This document shows positions 5,614 to 11,614 of a stretch of DNA of 14,162 nucleotides, in pieces. The position numbers and the translations under genes are program-made. Below the pieces are notes generated by a model that worked only from the letters and a program-made list of their open reading frames with translations, did no database searches and was not told where the DNA came from. Within the stretch, counting starts at the first letter, position 1, and every line of letters begins with the position of its first letter. This DNA is from an uncultured Clostridia bacterium (lineage in GTDB: Bacteria; Bacillota; Clostridia; Christensenellales; UBA1242): positions 1-14,162 of the forward strand of contig CAOJNR010000006.1 of the NCBI GenBank assembly GCA_948439925.1, written 5' to 3'.

Positions 5614-5634
5614 TCCGAGAATTCGGAAAGATAA
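5607..5634. promoter_or_regulatory. dyad operator candidate before the 84-aa HTH gene
   Basis: Outer arms TTATCT/AGATAA and inner arms TCCGA/TCGGA are arranged symmetrically around a 4-nt centre, with one A/A mismatch between outer and inner parts. It overlaps the putative -35 box. The outer arms match the core of the 12-bp repeats at 5169-5204. It could instead be an RNA hairpin behind the upstream HTH gene, but no T-tract follows on the minus strand. Confidence 0.5.
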
Positions 5635-5659
5635 AACATGAAAAAAGGAGGTGTGTGCA

Positions 5660-5911
5660 TTAATCATTAAACTTTTCATGGTCGAAATAAGGTGAATTTA
5701 TAAACTTCCAAAAAGGAATATTAAATCCAAATGCAATTCTTTCAACAACTCGCATATTGCATGAATTGCACCTTTCATTGATTATATTTCTGATTGTGCT
5801 TTCGTTTAAATCAGCTCTTTTGGCAAGTTCATAAACAGTAATCTTTTGCTCTGTCAAAAGTTCGACCGTTCTGAGTGCTACTGCTCTTGTCATGGAATAT
5901 TTCTTCTTCAT
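5660..5911 (-). CDS. small HTH (XRE-like) regulator, 83 aa
   Basis: This is a paralog of the next gene. It begins MKKKYSMTRAVALRTVELL, carries an HTH ITVYELAKRADLNESTIRN (recognition helix NESTIRNIINE), and ends FNIPFWKFINSPYFDHEKF with the same SPYF element. I chose ATG 5911 because it aligns with the start of the 84-aa paralog and lies downstream of a good promoter. The frame is open to an ATG at 5953, but that lies upstream of the -10 box. No clear ribosome site is seen. It diverges from the cysteine-rich protein gene and shares an operator-like palindrome with it. It is likely autoregulatory; a Cys pair (CNSCN) in the linker after the HTH could sense redox or metal, which is speculative. 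Confidence 0.82.
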   Translation of the reverse strand: MKKKYSMTRAVALRTVELLTEQKITVYELAKRADLNESTIRNIINERCNSCNMRVVERIAFGFNIPFWKFINSPYFDHEKFND

Positions 5912-5939
5912 GTAGGTATGGTAGCACATTAATTTTACT

Positions 5940-5969
5940 ATTATACATTTCATTTGAACGGCATTTCAA
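5940..5969 (-). promoter_or_regulatory. promoter of the 83-aa HTH gene
   Basis: Minus strand TTGAAA (5964-5969), 18-nt spacer, TATAAT (5940-5945). The whole -35 side is covered by the inverted repeat at 5951-5972. Confidence 0.7.
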
Positions 5970-5972
5970 ATG
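5951..5972. promoter_or_regulatory. palindromic operator candidate in a divergent promoter region
   Basis: Perfect 8-bp inverted repeat CATTTGAA-N6-TTCAAATG. It covers the -35 box of the HTH gene and lies just ahead of the ribosome site of the divergent gene. A bound HTH dimer here would block the HTH promoter and could control both directions. Confidence 0.6.
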
Positions 5973-5979
5973 AAACCTA

Positions 5980-5986
5980 AAAGGAG
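5980..5986 (+). promoter_or_regulatory. ribosome binding site that decides an ACG start
   Basis: AAAGGAG is a near-perfect site 9 nt before ACG at 5996. No ATG, GTG or TTG lies in frame between it and GTG 6107, more than 110 nt later, so the site points to the ACG. Confidence 0.65.
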
Positions 5987-5995
5987 AACAAAACA

Positions 5996-6391
5996 ACGGA
6001 ATATATATTTGATTTTCATCCCAAAAGATATGAGGGGTTTAACACTGATTGCGAGTTTTTTAAGCAACATTACACATTCAACAAGGTTGACGGCATTTTC
6101 GAAAAAGTGACTTTCGGCCATTGCGGATTGAATGATTCATACACCTGCAAGAACTGCGAATATTGTAAATATAAGGAAAACTATTCAGATGAGGAACTTT
6201 GTGCAAGCCAGCATTTATTGTTGATGAACTTGAAAAAGAATATGGAGTGGACTGAAAAAATCATAAAAGACTTTTTGAATGTGAAGCAAAAAGAGGCGAT
6301 TGAAGATTCTGTTCAACAAAATGTTCAGGAGATGGATGATAACACAATAAAGGTTAAAAAAGTCAAGCCACCTGAAATATTTTTTGATTAA
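5996..6391 (+). CDS. cysteine-rich small protein with apparent ACG start
   Basis: The frame is open from 5981 (TAA at 5978) to TAA at 6389-6391. Read from ACG 5996, the product is 131 aa, with the N-terminus (M)EYIFDFHPKRYEGF. Cysteines at 19, 43, 50, 53, 56 and 69 include a CKNCEYC cluster (CxxCxxC, 50-56), suggesting a zinc or iron-sulfur site. The segment around 70-110 is predicted helical, followed by a charged tail with KVKKVKPPEIFFD. I do not recognise the family. The conventional choice, GTG at 6107, would give 94 aa but has no ribosome site and drops protein-like sequence. The ACG may be a true near-cognate start, a point mutation of ATG lowering expression, or a sequencing error. The gene diverges from an HTH regulator and shares its operator. 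Confidence 0.68.
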   Translation, partial: TEYIFDFHPKRYEGFNTDCEFFKQHYTFNKVDGIFEKVTFGHCGLNDSYTCKNCEYCKYKENYSDEELCASQHLLLMNLKKNMEWTEKIIKDFLNVKQKEAIEDSVQQNVQEMDDNTIKVKKVKPPEIFFD

Positions 6392-6393
6392 AT

Positions 6394-6423
6394 AAAAAAA
6401 ACAACGGTGTCGTTGCTTTTTTT
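6394..6423. terminator. bidirectional terminator
   Basis: CAACG-GTGT-CGTTG stem (6402-6415) with an A8 run before it and CTTTTTTT after it. It serves the plus-strand cysteine-rich gene and the minus-strand acetyltransferase gene. Confidence 0.8.
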
Positions 6424-6424
6424 G

Positions 6425-7264
6425 CTATTCGTTTGTGTAGGTGTGTCTGATTGAGCTTGGCTTAGCGTTAAAAATTGTTGGAAGCATGTGTTTTTCATCT
6501 TTTATGTCATCGATATCAAACTCAATTTCCATAAAATCTGTGAAAACTGTGAAGGCGAGGTCTTTTAAGAAATCGGTGAAAGAATCTTGTTCATCAATGC
6601 AACTGAGCCTTGTGATAAACAGTTTTGATGAACTTGGCTTGTGAGCGAGTGCCCAGCCACAGACTCTGCCGTCTTTGACATAGAGATAACTGTTTTTATA
6701 GTCATAACATCTGCGCAGGTCATTGATGATTAATTCTTCGTCGGTATTGGCAAAATCTTCATACATTTCTTTGTCTAGTCGAGCGAATTCTTTTTCAAAC
6801 TGACTGATAAGATTTTTGCTTGACTTGGCAATCGTTTTTAATGTGCATCGTGGAAGTTTGTCTTTAAGGTCGGTGTCTTTAACTATAAAAGTTTTGTCAG
6901 TGCTTTTGATGTGATAGCCAAGGCTTTCAAGTGAAGTGCTTATCTCGCTTGACCTGCTGTCGATTGTGCAGATAAATTTGAGGTGCTCGTTGTCAGTCAT
7001 GGCAAAGTTGATCATTTGAGTTGAAATGCCAAGGCCTGCAAAAGCGGGGTTAACAAAAATGGAGAGCCTTTTTGTTGTGCTCTGTGAAAGGTAGTCAACT
7101 ATGCAAGTGAAGCCAATTATTGTTTCTTCTTTTTTAAAGACATAGTAGAGGGCTGACTTAAAATATCTCAACTGATTTTTCAGCAGAAATTGCATAAAAG
7201 GCACTTCGCTTTCGCCTGGGAGAAACTTTTTAATACTGATAACAAAACTTGACAAATTATTCAT
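6425..7264 (-). CDS. GNAT-type N-acetyltransferase, probably two-domain
   Basis: A 279-aa protein. The N-terminal half has the GNAT acetyl-CoA loop LSIFVNPAFAGLGISTQMI (about 67-85; V-x-P-x-x-x-G-x-G pattern), preceded by a strand IIGFTCIVDYL. Residues about 150-279 look like a second, degenerate GNAT-like half (YLYVKDGRVCGWALAHK, then KLFITRLSCI) without a clear pyrophosphate loop. Two-half GNAT proteins of this size are common in Firmicutes, but the acetylated substrate cannot be read from sequence. AGAGGA lies before the ATG. It is monocistronic, with its own extended -10 promoter and a shared terminator. Confidence 0.78.
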   Translation of the reverse strand: MNNLSSFVISIKKFLPGESEVPFMQFLLKNQLRYFKSALYYVFKKEETIIGFTCIVDYLSQSTTKRLSIFVNPAFAGLGISTQMINFAMTDNEHLKFICTIDSRSSEISTSLESLGYHIKSTDKTFIVKDTDLKDKLPRCTLKTIAKSSKNLISQFEKEFARLDKEMYEDFANTDEELIINDLRRCYDYKNSYLYVKDGRVCGWALAHKPSSSKLFITRLSCIDEQDSFTDFLKDLAFTVFTDFMEIEFDIDDIKDEKHMLPTIFNAKPSSIRHTYTNE

Positions 7265-7297
7265 ACTTAAATCCTCTTTTGTTCGGTAACAAGTGAG

Positions 7298-7306
7298 AGT
7301 ATAACA
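7298..7306 (-). promoter_or_regulatory. extended -10 promoter of the acetyltransferase gene
   Basis: Minus strand TGTTATACT, that is a TGn element plus TATACT at 7298-7303. The hexamer 17 nt upstream is TAGATA, a poor -35 box, so the TG extension probably matters. Confidence 0.55.
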
Positions 7307-7410
7307 TAAGTTGAGAAAAATATCTACCGAATTGGACTAGTTTTAAAAAAGATAAATTTTTGTATGACATAAAAAAGACAAAAATCGTTGCTAAATTACC
7401 AATTCACCAC

Positions 7411-8727
7411 CTAAGTTTCAAGTTCAACCACAACACTGGCGAGAAATTTTGCGAGGCACTCGGCGGTTTCAAGTTTTTCACTTTCCACCATGATTCGAAT
7501 TTTTGGTTCTGTGCCAGAGGCTCTGACAAGCACTCGGCCAAGTCCCGCAAGTTCTTGCTGGGCGTCGGTGATTGCGCTCATAAGTTTTTCGGAATTTAAA
7601 ATTCGAAGTTTGTCAACCACTTCAATATTGATATGTGCTTGCGGATAAAGTTCAACATGACAAAATTCTGAAAGCGGTTTCTTGCTTTCTTTGCAAGCGC
7701 AGGCAAGAGCAACAGCGGTCAAGATTCCGTCACCAGTTGGGAGAAACTTTTTGATAATCACATGGCCAGACTGCTCTCCGCCAAGCGAAAGATTGTTTTT
7801 GTCCATAATCTCAGCCACATACTTGTCGCCTACATCGGCACGATAGAGTTTTATTCCATTCTCTGCCAGATGATTTTCGATACCCATATTGGTTTGGCTT
7901 GTTCCAACAACGCCATGGAAAGCAAGTTCGCCGTGACTTTTAAAAGTTTTTGCAAGCGCGGTTATCACCATGTCGCCGTCCACAATTTCACCCTTTTCAT
8001 TGACTGCAATCAGTCTGTCGGCGTCGCCGTCAAAGGCAAATCCCATATCGCATCCAAGCTTGACAACTTTTTCAGCAAGGTGCTGTGGATGAAGAGCACC
8101 ACAGTTGTCGTTAATTTTGTTGCCGTCATTCTTGCAAGAAAATCTGATAACTTTTGCGCCAAGTTTTTTGAAAAGTTTTGGTGCTATGTCGAAACTAGCG
8201 CCATTTGAAGCGTCGATTGCAATTTTGTAACCACTAAGACAGCAGGACGCCGAATTGAAAAGAAAGTTGATGTAATCCTTGACATAGGTTTTGTCTTGTC
8301 GATATTGTCCAACTTTGAGTGCTGGCACTTGAAGAGGGTGGATAAACCCGCGCTCGATTGCCCCTTCTTCTTTATCAAGCAGTTTTTCGCCACGAGTGGA
8401 GAAAATTTTGATTCCGTTATACTCTTTCGGGTTGTGGCTTGCTGTTATTACAATGCCATAGTCAAACCCTTTGTTTTTGGTGAGGTATGCAATGCACGCG
8501 GTTGGTGCAATTCCGATGTCAACAACATGCGCTCCGCCTGCGGTGAGCCCAGAAGAGATTGCGCTGACCAGATATGAGCCCGTGACCCTTGTATCTCTGC
8601 CAATCACCACTTTGCCACCACAGGATATGAGCTGACTTAAACTGTTTCCGCACTTGAACGCGATGTCATAGTTTAGGTCGTTGCCAACAACACCGCGAAG
8701 TCCGTCTGTTCCAAAAAATACTGCCAT
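7411..8727 (-). CDS. glmM: phosphoglucosamine mutase GlmM
   Basis: The enzyme interconverts glucosamine-6-phosphate and glucosamine-1-phosphate in the cytoplasm, on the path to UDP-GlcNAc and peptidoglycan. The 438-aa length is normal. All four active-site loops are present: phosphoserine loop TASHNP (95-100, Ser97), metal loop DGDADR (233-238), sugar loop GGEQSGH (316-322) and phosphate loop RASGTEPKIRIM (402-413). The N-terminus MAVFFGTDGLRG is typical. The ATG lies 4 nt past the stop of the upstream acetyltransferase gene, with its AGGAG ribosome site inside that gene, so translation is coupled. The two consecutive products catalyse successive reactions. No clear hairpin terminator is seen after the stop, only T-rich sequence around 7350-7390. 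Confidence 0.98.
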   Translation of the reverse strand: MAVFFGTDGLRGVVGNDLNYDIAFKCGNSLSQLISCGGKVVIGRDTRVTGSYLVSAISSGLTAGGAHVVDIGIAPTACIAYLTKNKGFDYGIVITASHNPKEYNGIKIFSTRGEKLLDKEEGAIERGFIHPLQVPALKVGQYRQDKTYVKDYINFLFNSASCCLSGYKIAIDASNGASFDIAPKLFKKLGAKVIRFSCKNDGNKINDNCGALHPQHLAEKVVKLGCDMGFAFDGDADRLIAVNEKGEIVDGDMVITALAKTFKSHGELAFHGVVGTSQTNMGIENHLAENGIKLYRADVGDKYVAEIMDKNNLSLGGEQSGHVIIKKFLPTGDGILTAVALACACKESKKPLSEFCHVELYPQAHINIEVVDKLRILNSEKLMSAITDAQQELAGLGRVLVRASGTEPKIRIMVESEKLETAECLAKFLASVVVELET

Positions 8728-8731
8728 AATT

Positions 8732-9364
8732 TCACTGCTCCTCTTTTAAATATTCGTCCGCACGGTTCTCTTTCACAGAAACTTGCGACCTGCCAATCAC
8801 AAAGTCATGGTCGCTAACATCGTTAACCAAGGTTGTTCCTGCGCACACAAATGCGCGCTTGCCAACATTGACTGGTGCAATCAAATTGACGCTTGAACCA
8901 ATAAAACTGCCGTCGCCAACAGTTGATTTGTTTTTAACTCTGCCGTTATAGTTGACAAAAACAACTCCGCAACCCACATTAACATTCTTGCCAATCTCGG
9001 CATCACCAACATAAGTGAGGTGACTGACCTTTGTGCCTTCACCAATTTCGCTTTTCTTGACCTCGACAAAGTTGCCGATTTTTACTCCCTTGCCAATCTT
9101 GCTCATAGGCCTAATTCTCGCAAAAGGTCCAACAATGGCGTCCTCACCAATCTCGCTGTCTTCAACAACCGAGTAGGCGACTGACGCACCGCGCATAACT
9201 TTTGCATTTTTCAAAAAGTTGTTGGGAAGCAGTGTCACATCATCTCCAATGACAGTGCCTTTTGCAAGATAGTTGTTTGGATAAATGGTCACATTCTCGC
9301 CAATCTCCACGCCGTCCTCTATGTATACACTTTGTTCGTCTATTATTGTTAATTTTTCTTTCAA
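8732..9364 (-). CDS. stand-alone glucosamine-1-phosphate N-acetyltransferase (GlmU C-terminal domain)
   Basis: A 210-aa left-handed beta-helix (hexapeptide repeats such as IGENVT, IGDDVT, IGEDAI, IGKGVK) that equals only the C-terminal half of GlmU. Counting from the E. coli enzyme, every active-site residue is at the right spacing: Arg85 (R333), Lys103 (K351), catalytic His115 (H363), Tyr118 (Y366), Asn129 (N377), Asn138-Tyr139 (N386-Y387), Ser157 (S405), Ala175 (A423), Arg192 (R440). It should therefore acetylate GlcN-1-P from acetyl-CoA to GlcNAc-1-P. The nucleotidyltransferase half (GxGTRMxS region) is absent. The true start is TTG at 9364 with AAGGAG 5 nt upstream, so it is not a truncation by annotation. 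A separate uridylyltransferase must exist elsewhere. It is translationally coupled to glmM. Confidence 0.93.
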   Translation of the reverse strand: MKEKLTIIDEQSVYIEDGVEIGENVTIYPNNYLAKGTVIGDDVTLLPNNFLKNAKVMRGASVAYSVVEDSEIGEDAIVGPFARIRPMSKIGKGVKIGNFVEVKKSEIGEGTKVSHLTYVGDAEIGKNVNVGCGVVFVNYNGRVKNKSTVGDGSFIGSSVNLIAPVNVGKRAFVCAGTTLVNDVSDHDFVIGRSQVSVKENRADEYLKEEQ

Positions 9365-9379
9365 ATTCGCTCCTTAAAA

Positions 9380-9398
9380 ATGAATGAAATTCATTCAT
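9380..9398. promoter_or_regulatory. palindrome in the leader of the glmU-like/glmM operon
   Basis: Perfect 9-bp arms ATGAATGAA/TTCATTCAT around a single base, directly upstream of the ribosome site of the glmU-like gene. It could be an operator or an mRNA hairpin that partly hides the ribosome site. Only a -10-like A/T box (about 9401-9410) and no -35 is visible on the minus strand beyond it. Confidence 0.5.
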
Positions 9399-9513
9399 AA
9401 TTTTATATATGCAATCCTTTTTCTCAGCGCGCTTGTTTTGACAAGTTTGATTAATTGAATTTTTTTAAAGCCAAGCAGTGCACAAAAGCTTATTATAAAA
9501 CATATATTTCACC

Positions 9514-9993
9514 ATGATTAAAGATTATGATAGACACAAAGCAATCGCTTACGCACAGAAATGGGCGCTGAAAAAGAATCCTGCTTTTTACTATTTTGGC
9601 GGAATCGGTGGTGATTGCACAAATTTTATATCGCAATGTCTGCTTGCTGGTGGCGGAGTGATGAATTATGATAAATATAACGGCTGGTTTTATAACAGTG
9701 CGTCAAGTCGTAGCCCAAGCTGGACGGGCGTGAGGGAACTTCAAAATTTTTTATTGCGTGAAAAAGGTGTTGGGCCTTTTGCCTATCCTGTCAGCAAAAA
9801 CGCACTTGAAATAGGTGACATAATTCAACTTCGTCAGAATCCAACGCATTTCAATCACACACTGATTGTCACAAAGATAGAACGCGGACAAATTTATGTT
9901 TGCGCTCACTCAAACGACGCACTGAATCTTCCGCTTTCTTCCTATTCATTCATTGAAATGCTTTTTCTACATATCGTGGGAATAAGAACTTAA
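9514..9993 (+). CDS. Amidase_6 (putative cysteine amidase) domain protein, no signal peptide
   Basis: A 159-aa protein covering almost only the Amidase_6 domain: YDRHKAIAYAQKWALKKNP (about 5-23), GGDCTNFISQCLLAGG (32-47) with nucleophile Cys35, WFY and SWTGV in the middle, GDIIQL (101-106), then HFNHTLIVT with His115 and CAHSND with His132, which fit an NlpC/P60-like Cys-His triad. Relatives are mostly secreted, spore-associated or cell-wall-associated, with a signal peptide. Here an in-frame TAA just upstream of the ATG excludes a longer N-terminus. There is no ribosome site before ATG 9514, and A/T-rich -10-like sequence (9491-9499) sits about 15 nt upstream, so the mRNA may be leaderless. 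The substrate is unknown; a muramyl-peptide or glutamine-type amide is only a guess. Confidence 0.85.
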   Translation: MIKDYDRHKAIAYAQKWALKKNPAFYYFGGIGGDCTNFISQCLLAGGGVMNYDKYNGWFYNSASSRSPSWTGVRELQNFLLREKGVGPFAYPVSKNALEIGDIIQLRQNPTHFNHTLIVTKIERGQIYVCAHSNDALNLPLSSYSFIEMLFLHIVGIRT

Positions 9994-9999
9994 CGCAAC

Positions 10000-10022
10000 A
10001 AAAAAGCTTCCATTGTGGAAGC
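10000..10022 (-). terminator. terminator of the 107-aa membrane protein gene
   Basis: Stem GCTTCCA/TGGAAGC with a 3-nt loop. On the minus strand it is followed by six T. On the plus strand the tail (CTTCTTTCATTTT) is looser but may also help end the amidase transcript. Confidence 0.78.
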
Positions 10023-10038
10023 CTTCTTTCATTTTGAA

Positions 10039-10362
10039 TTAAACAACCATTGGGATAATCACGCCAACGATCACAAGAAGCAGGCAAAGCACATAAAGAA
10101 CTTTCCAAACCATTTGCTTGTTGCGCACATATCGCCAAGCAAGAATTGACACAATCACAATCATGATTGCAGTTGCAACTGCTTGCATTGCCAAAATGAT
10201 GACCATTTCAAGTCCAACAAGCTTTAAAATCATTGAAACAACATACAAAATTGCAACAGCAACGATTATATAAAAGCTGATTTTGTTTAAGCTCCAAACA
10301 GATGAAGACTTGCTTGATGATGAACTTGAAGATGTATTTTTTGTTTTTGTCGATTTAGCCAT
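10039..10362 (-). CDS. small three-TM membrane protein with a poly-Ser N-terminus
   Basis: This 107-aa protein starts with a Lys/Thr/Ser-rich tail (residues 1-22, with seven consecutive Ser). Three predicted membrane helices follow at about 28-48, 52-75 and 86-106. A positively charged loop RYVRNKQ (77-83) lies between helices 2 and 3. The N-terminal tail is likely cytoplasmic and flexible. No family is recognised, no catalytic residue is obvious, and the function is unknown. AAGGAGG lies directly before the ATG. It has its own promoter and terminator. Confidence 0.85.
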   Translation of the reverse strand: MAKSTKTKNTSSSSSSSKSSSVWSLNKISFYIIVAVAILYVVSMILKLVGLEMVIILAMQAVATAIMIVIVSILAWRYVRNKQMVWKVLYVLCLLLVIVGVIIPMVV

Positions 10363-10381
10363 TTCAACCTCCTTAGGCTAT

Positions 10382-10409
10382 ATTATAGCGAACTTTTTTT
10401 GATTTTCAA
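10382..10409 (-). promoter_or_regulatory. promoter of the 107-aa membrane protein gene
   Basis: Minus strand TTGAAA (10404-10409), 16-nt spacer, TATAAT (10382-10387). The start near 10375 leaves a leader of about 13 nt with the ribosome site. No hairpin terminator separates it from the upstream beta-helix gene, so read-through is possible. Confidence 0.72.
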
Positions 10410-10418
10410 AATAAAATC

Positions 10419-11354
10419 TTATTCATTTACGCAATTTTGTGTAATTTTTCCGTCGAATAAGAAACTGTCGGTGATGTTTAAGACGGTGCTTCCATTGCGT
10501 TCACAAGTAAGACCGCTTATTTTGGCAGAGTGCGCAGTGACTTCGATCACGCTTGAACAATTCAAATTGCGAAGCTTGATAAACTCGCCGTCAATCTTAC
10601 CAATAATTCCACCAACGATCGCTGTGCGACTTCCGCTTTGGAAAACTTTTATATTGTCGCGTGCTGAACAGGTTTTATAGGAAATTTCATCTGAATCAAC
10701 CATAGCGCTCACGCCACCAAATATTGTTTCTTTGGTCATGCTTTTGAGGTCAAAATTGTTGTTTTCAAGGTTTAGGTGAACTCTCAGTCCGCTCATATAA
10801 TCTTGGCATATAATTCCGCCTGCAATAACTTGGCCAGCGGTTATATTTATCTTTGAGTTTTTCAAAGTTATGTTTTGAATTTTTCCACCAGTTGCTTTTC
10901 CAATCAGTCCGAAATTTGCACGCACACCATTGGCGGTGAGTGGTTTGTGAACTGATGCGTCAACCATCACATTGTCAAAAATTATGTCGTGAACAAAGGC
11001 GTTTTCAAGACTTGTAAAGAAAGCAAAGGTTTGTTCGCTGTTGTTGCTTTCGCTGACAAGCTTGACATTTTTTATTGTGTGACCATTTCCGTCAAACACG
11101 CCTTTAAATGCTGTCGAACCTGTGCCTTGCCAAGTTTTGCCGTCAAGGTCAATATCTGTCATAAGCTTAAAATTGCATTCACCAACAGGCATGCTTGAAA
11201 AATTGTTTGCCATGTCAAAAAGCTGGTCAGCTGAGTTGATTTCAATTATTTTCTCACTCCAACTGTTGTCAACAAGAAATGGAAGAGGTATGGCAAAAAA
11301 GAGCATTGCTATCGCCACAATCAAAATAATATATCTTGTTTTGAACCTCGTCAT
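10419..11354 (-). CDS. membrane-anchored GLUG/beta-helix-like surface protein
   Basis: The 311-aa product begins MTRFKTRYIILIVAIAMLFF: a basic N-terminus and one membrane helix (about 7-27) act as anchor or uncleaved signal. Residues about 45-90 (DQLFDMANNF, LMTDIDLDGKTW, FKGVFDGNGHTIKNVKL) match the start of right-handed beta-helix domains built of GLUG-type repeats. Looser repeats follow (FGLIGKATGGKIQNITLKNS, AGGIICQDY, VGGIIGKIDGEFIKLRNLN). It is probably outside the cell in adhesion or wall binding, but this is inferred from the fold only. The start is ATG 11354 because GGAGGG sits 4 nt upstream; the longer reading to 11453 adds a segment with no ribosome site. Only four Cys are present, spread through the C-terminal half. 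Confidence 0.8.
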   Translation of the reverse strand: MTRFKTRYIILIVAIAMLFFAIPLPFLVDNSWSEKIIEINSADQLFDMANNFSSMPVGECNFKLMTDIDLDGKTWQGTGSTAFKGVFDGNGHTIKNVKLVSESNNSEQTFAFFTSLENAFVHDIIFDNVMVDASVHKPLTANGVRANFGLIGKATGGKIQNITLKNSKINITAGQVIAGGIICQDYMSGLRVHLNLENNNFDLKSMTKETIFGGVSAMVDSDEISYKTCSARDNIKVFQSGSRTAIVGGIIGKIDGEFIKLRNLNCSSVIEVTAHSAKISGLTCERNGSTVLNITDSFLFDGKITQNCVNE

Positions 11355-11583
11355 TTTCCCTCCGTAAACTGTTTGATTTTTGTAAAAAATGCGACATTTT
11401 TGTGCAATATTTTTAAAAATAACTGCCATTTTCGCCAAAAAAGCAACGTGCATTTTTTTAACTTTTTTAGATAATAAATCAAGTCAAGGTCGTTTGTCAA
11501 ATAAATTTGAGGTTCTTTAATTTTTTATTATGTTTTACTCTTTTCTTGCGTAATGTGCGTCAAATAAATTTTTTTGAATTATG

Positions 11584-11606
11584 AAAAAAGGTGCGTATAG
11601 CACCTT
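11584..11606 (-). terminator. terminator of the DUF305-like gene
   Basis: Minus strand AAGGTGC, 5-nt loop, GCACCTT and T6. An extra AAGGTGC lies just before it (11608-11614), giving an alternative pairing partner. The surrounding 11355-11614 has no gene; it holds this hairpin, a 13-bp direct repeat (GTCAAATAAATTT near 11497 and 11559) and A/T-rich sequence. Confidence 0.82.
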
Positions 11607-11614
11607 GAAGCACC

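Noticed and set aside
5912..5953. Longer start for the 83-aa HTH protein
   Set aside because: The upstream ATG lies ahead of the -10 box and has no ribosome site. The shorter form aligns with its paralog.
6107..6391. GTG start for the cysteine-rich protein
   Set aside because: There is no ribosome site near 6107, whereas a strong site lies 9 nt before ACG 5996 in the same open frame.
7762..8208. 148-codon plus-strand frame opposite glmM
   Set aside because: It is entirely antisense to a well-conserved gene, without ribosome site or promoter, and has a non-protein-like composition.
9434..9462. TTGACA on the plus strand as promoter of the amidase gene
   Set aside because: The hexamer 17 nt downstream is only a T-run, so no acceptable -10 box follows.
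11355..11453. Extended N-terminus of the beta-helix protein
   Set aside because: GGAGGG lies directly before ATG 11354, which also begins a normal basic+hydrophobic anchor. The extension has no ribosome site.
11497..11571. 13-bp direct repeat GTCAAATAAATTT
   Set aside because: It is short and A/T-rich, with no relation to a promoter or gene end, and likely to be chance.
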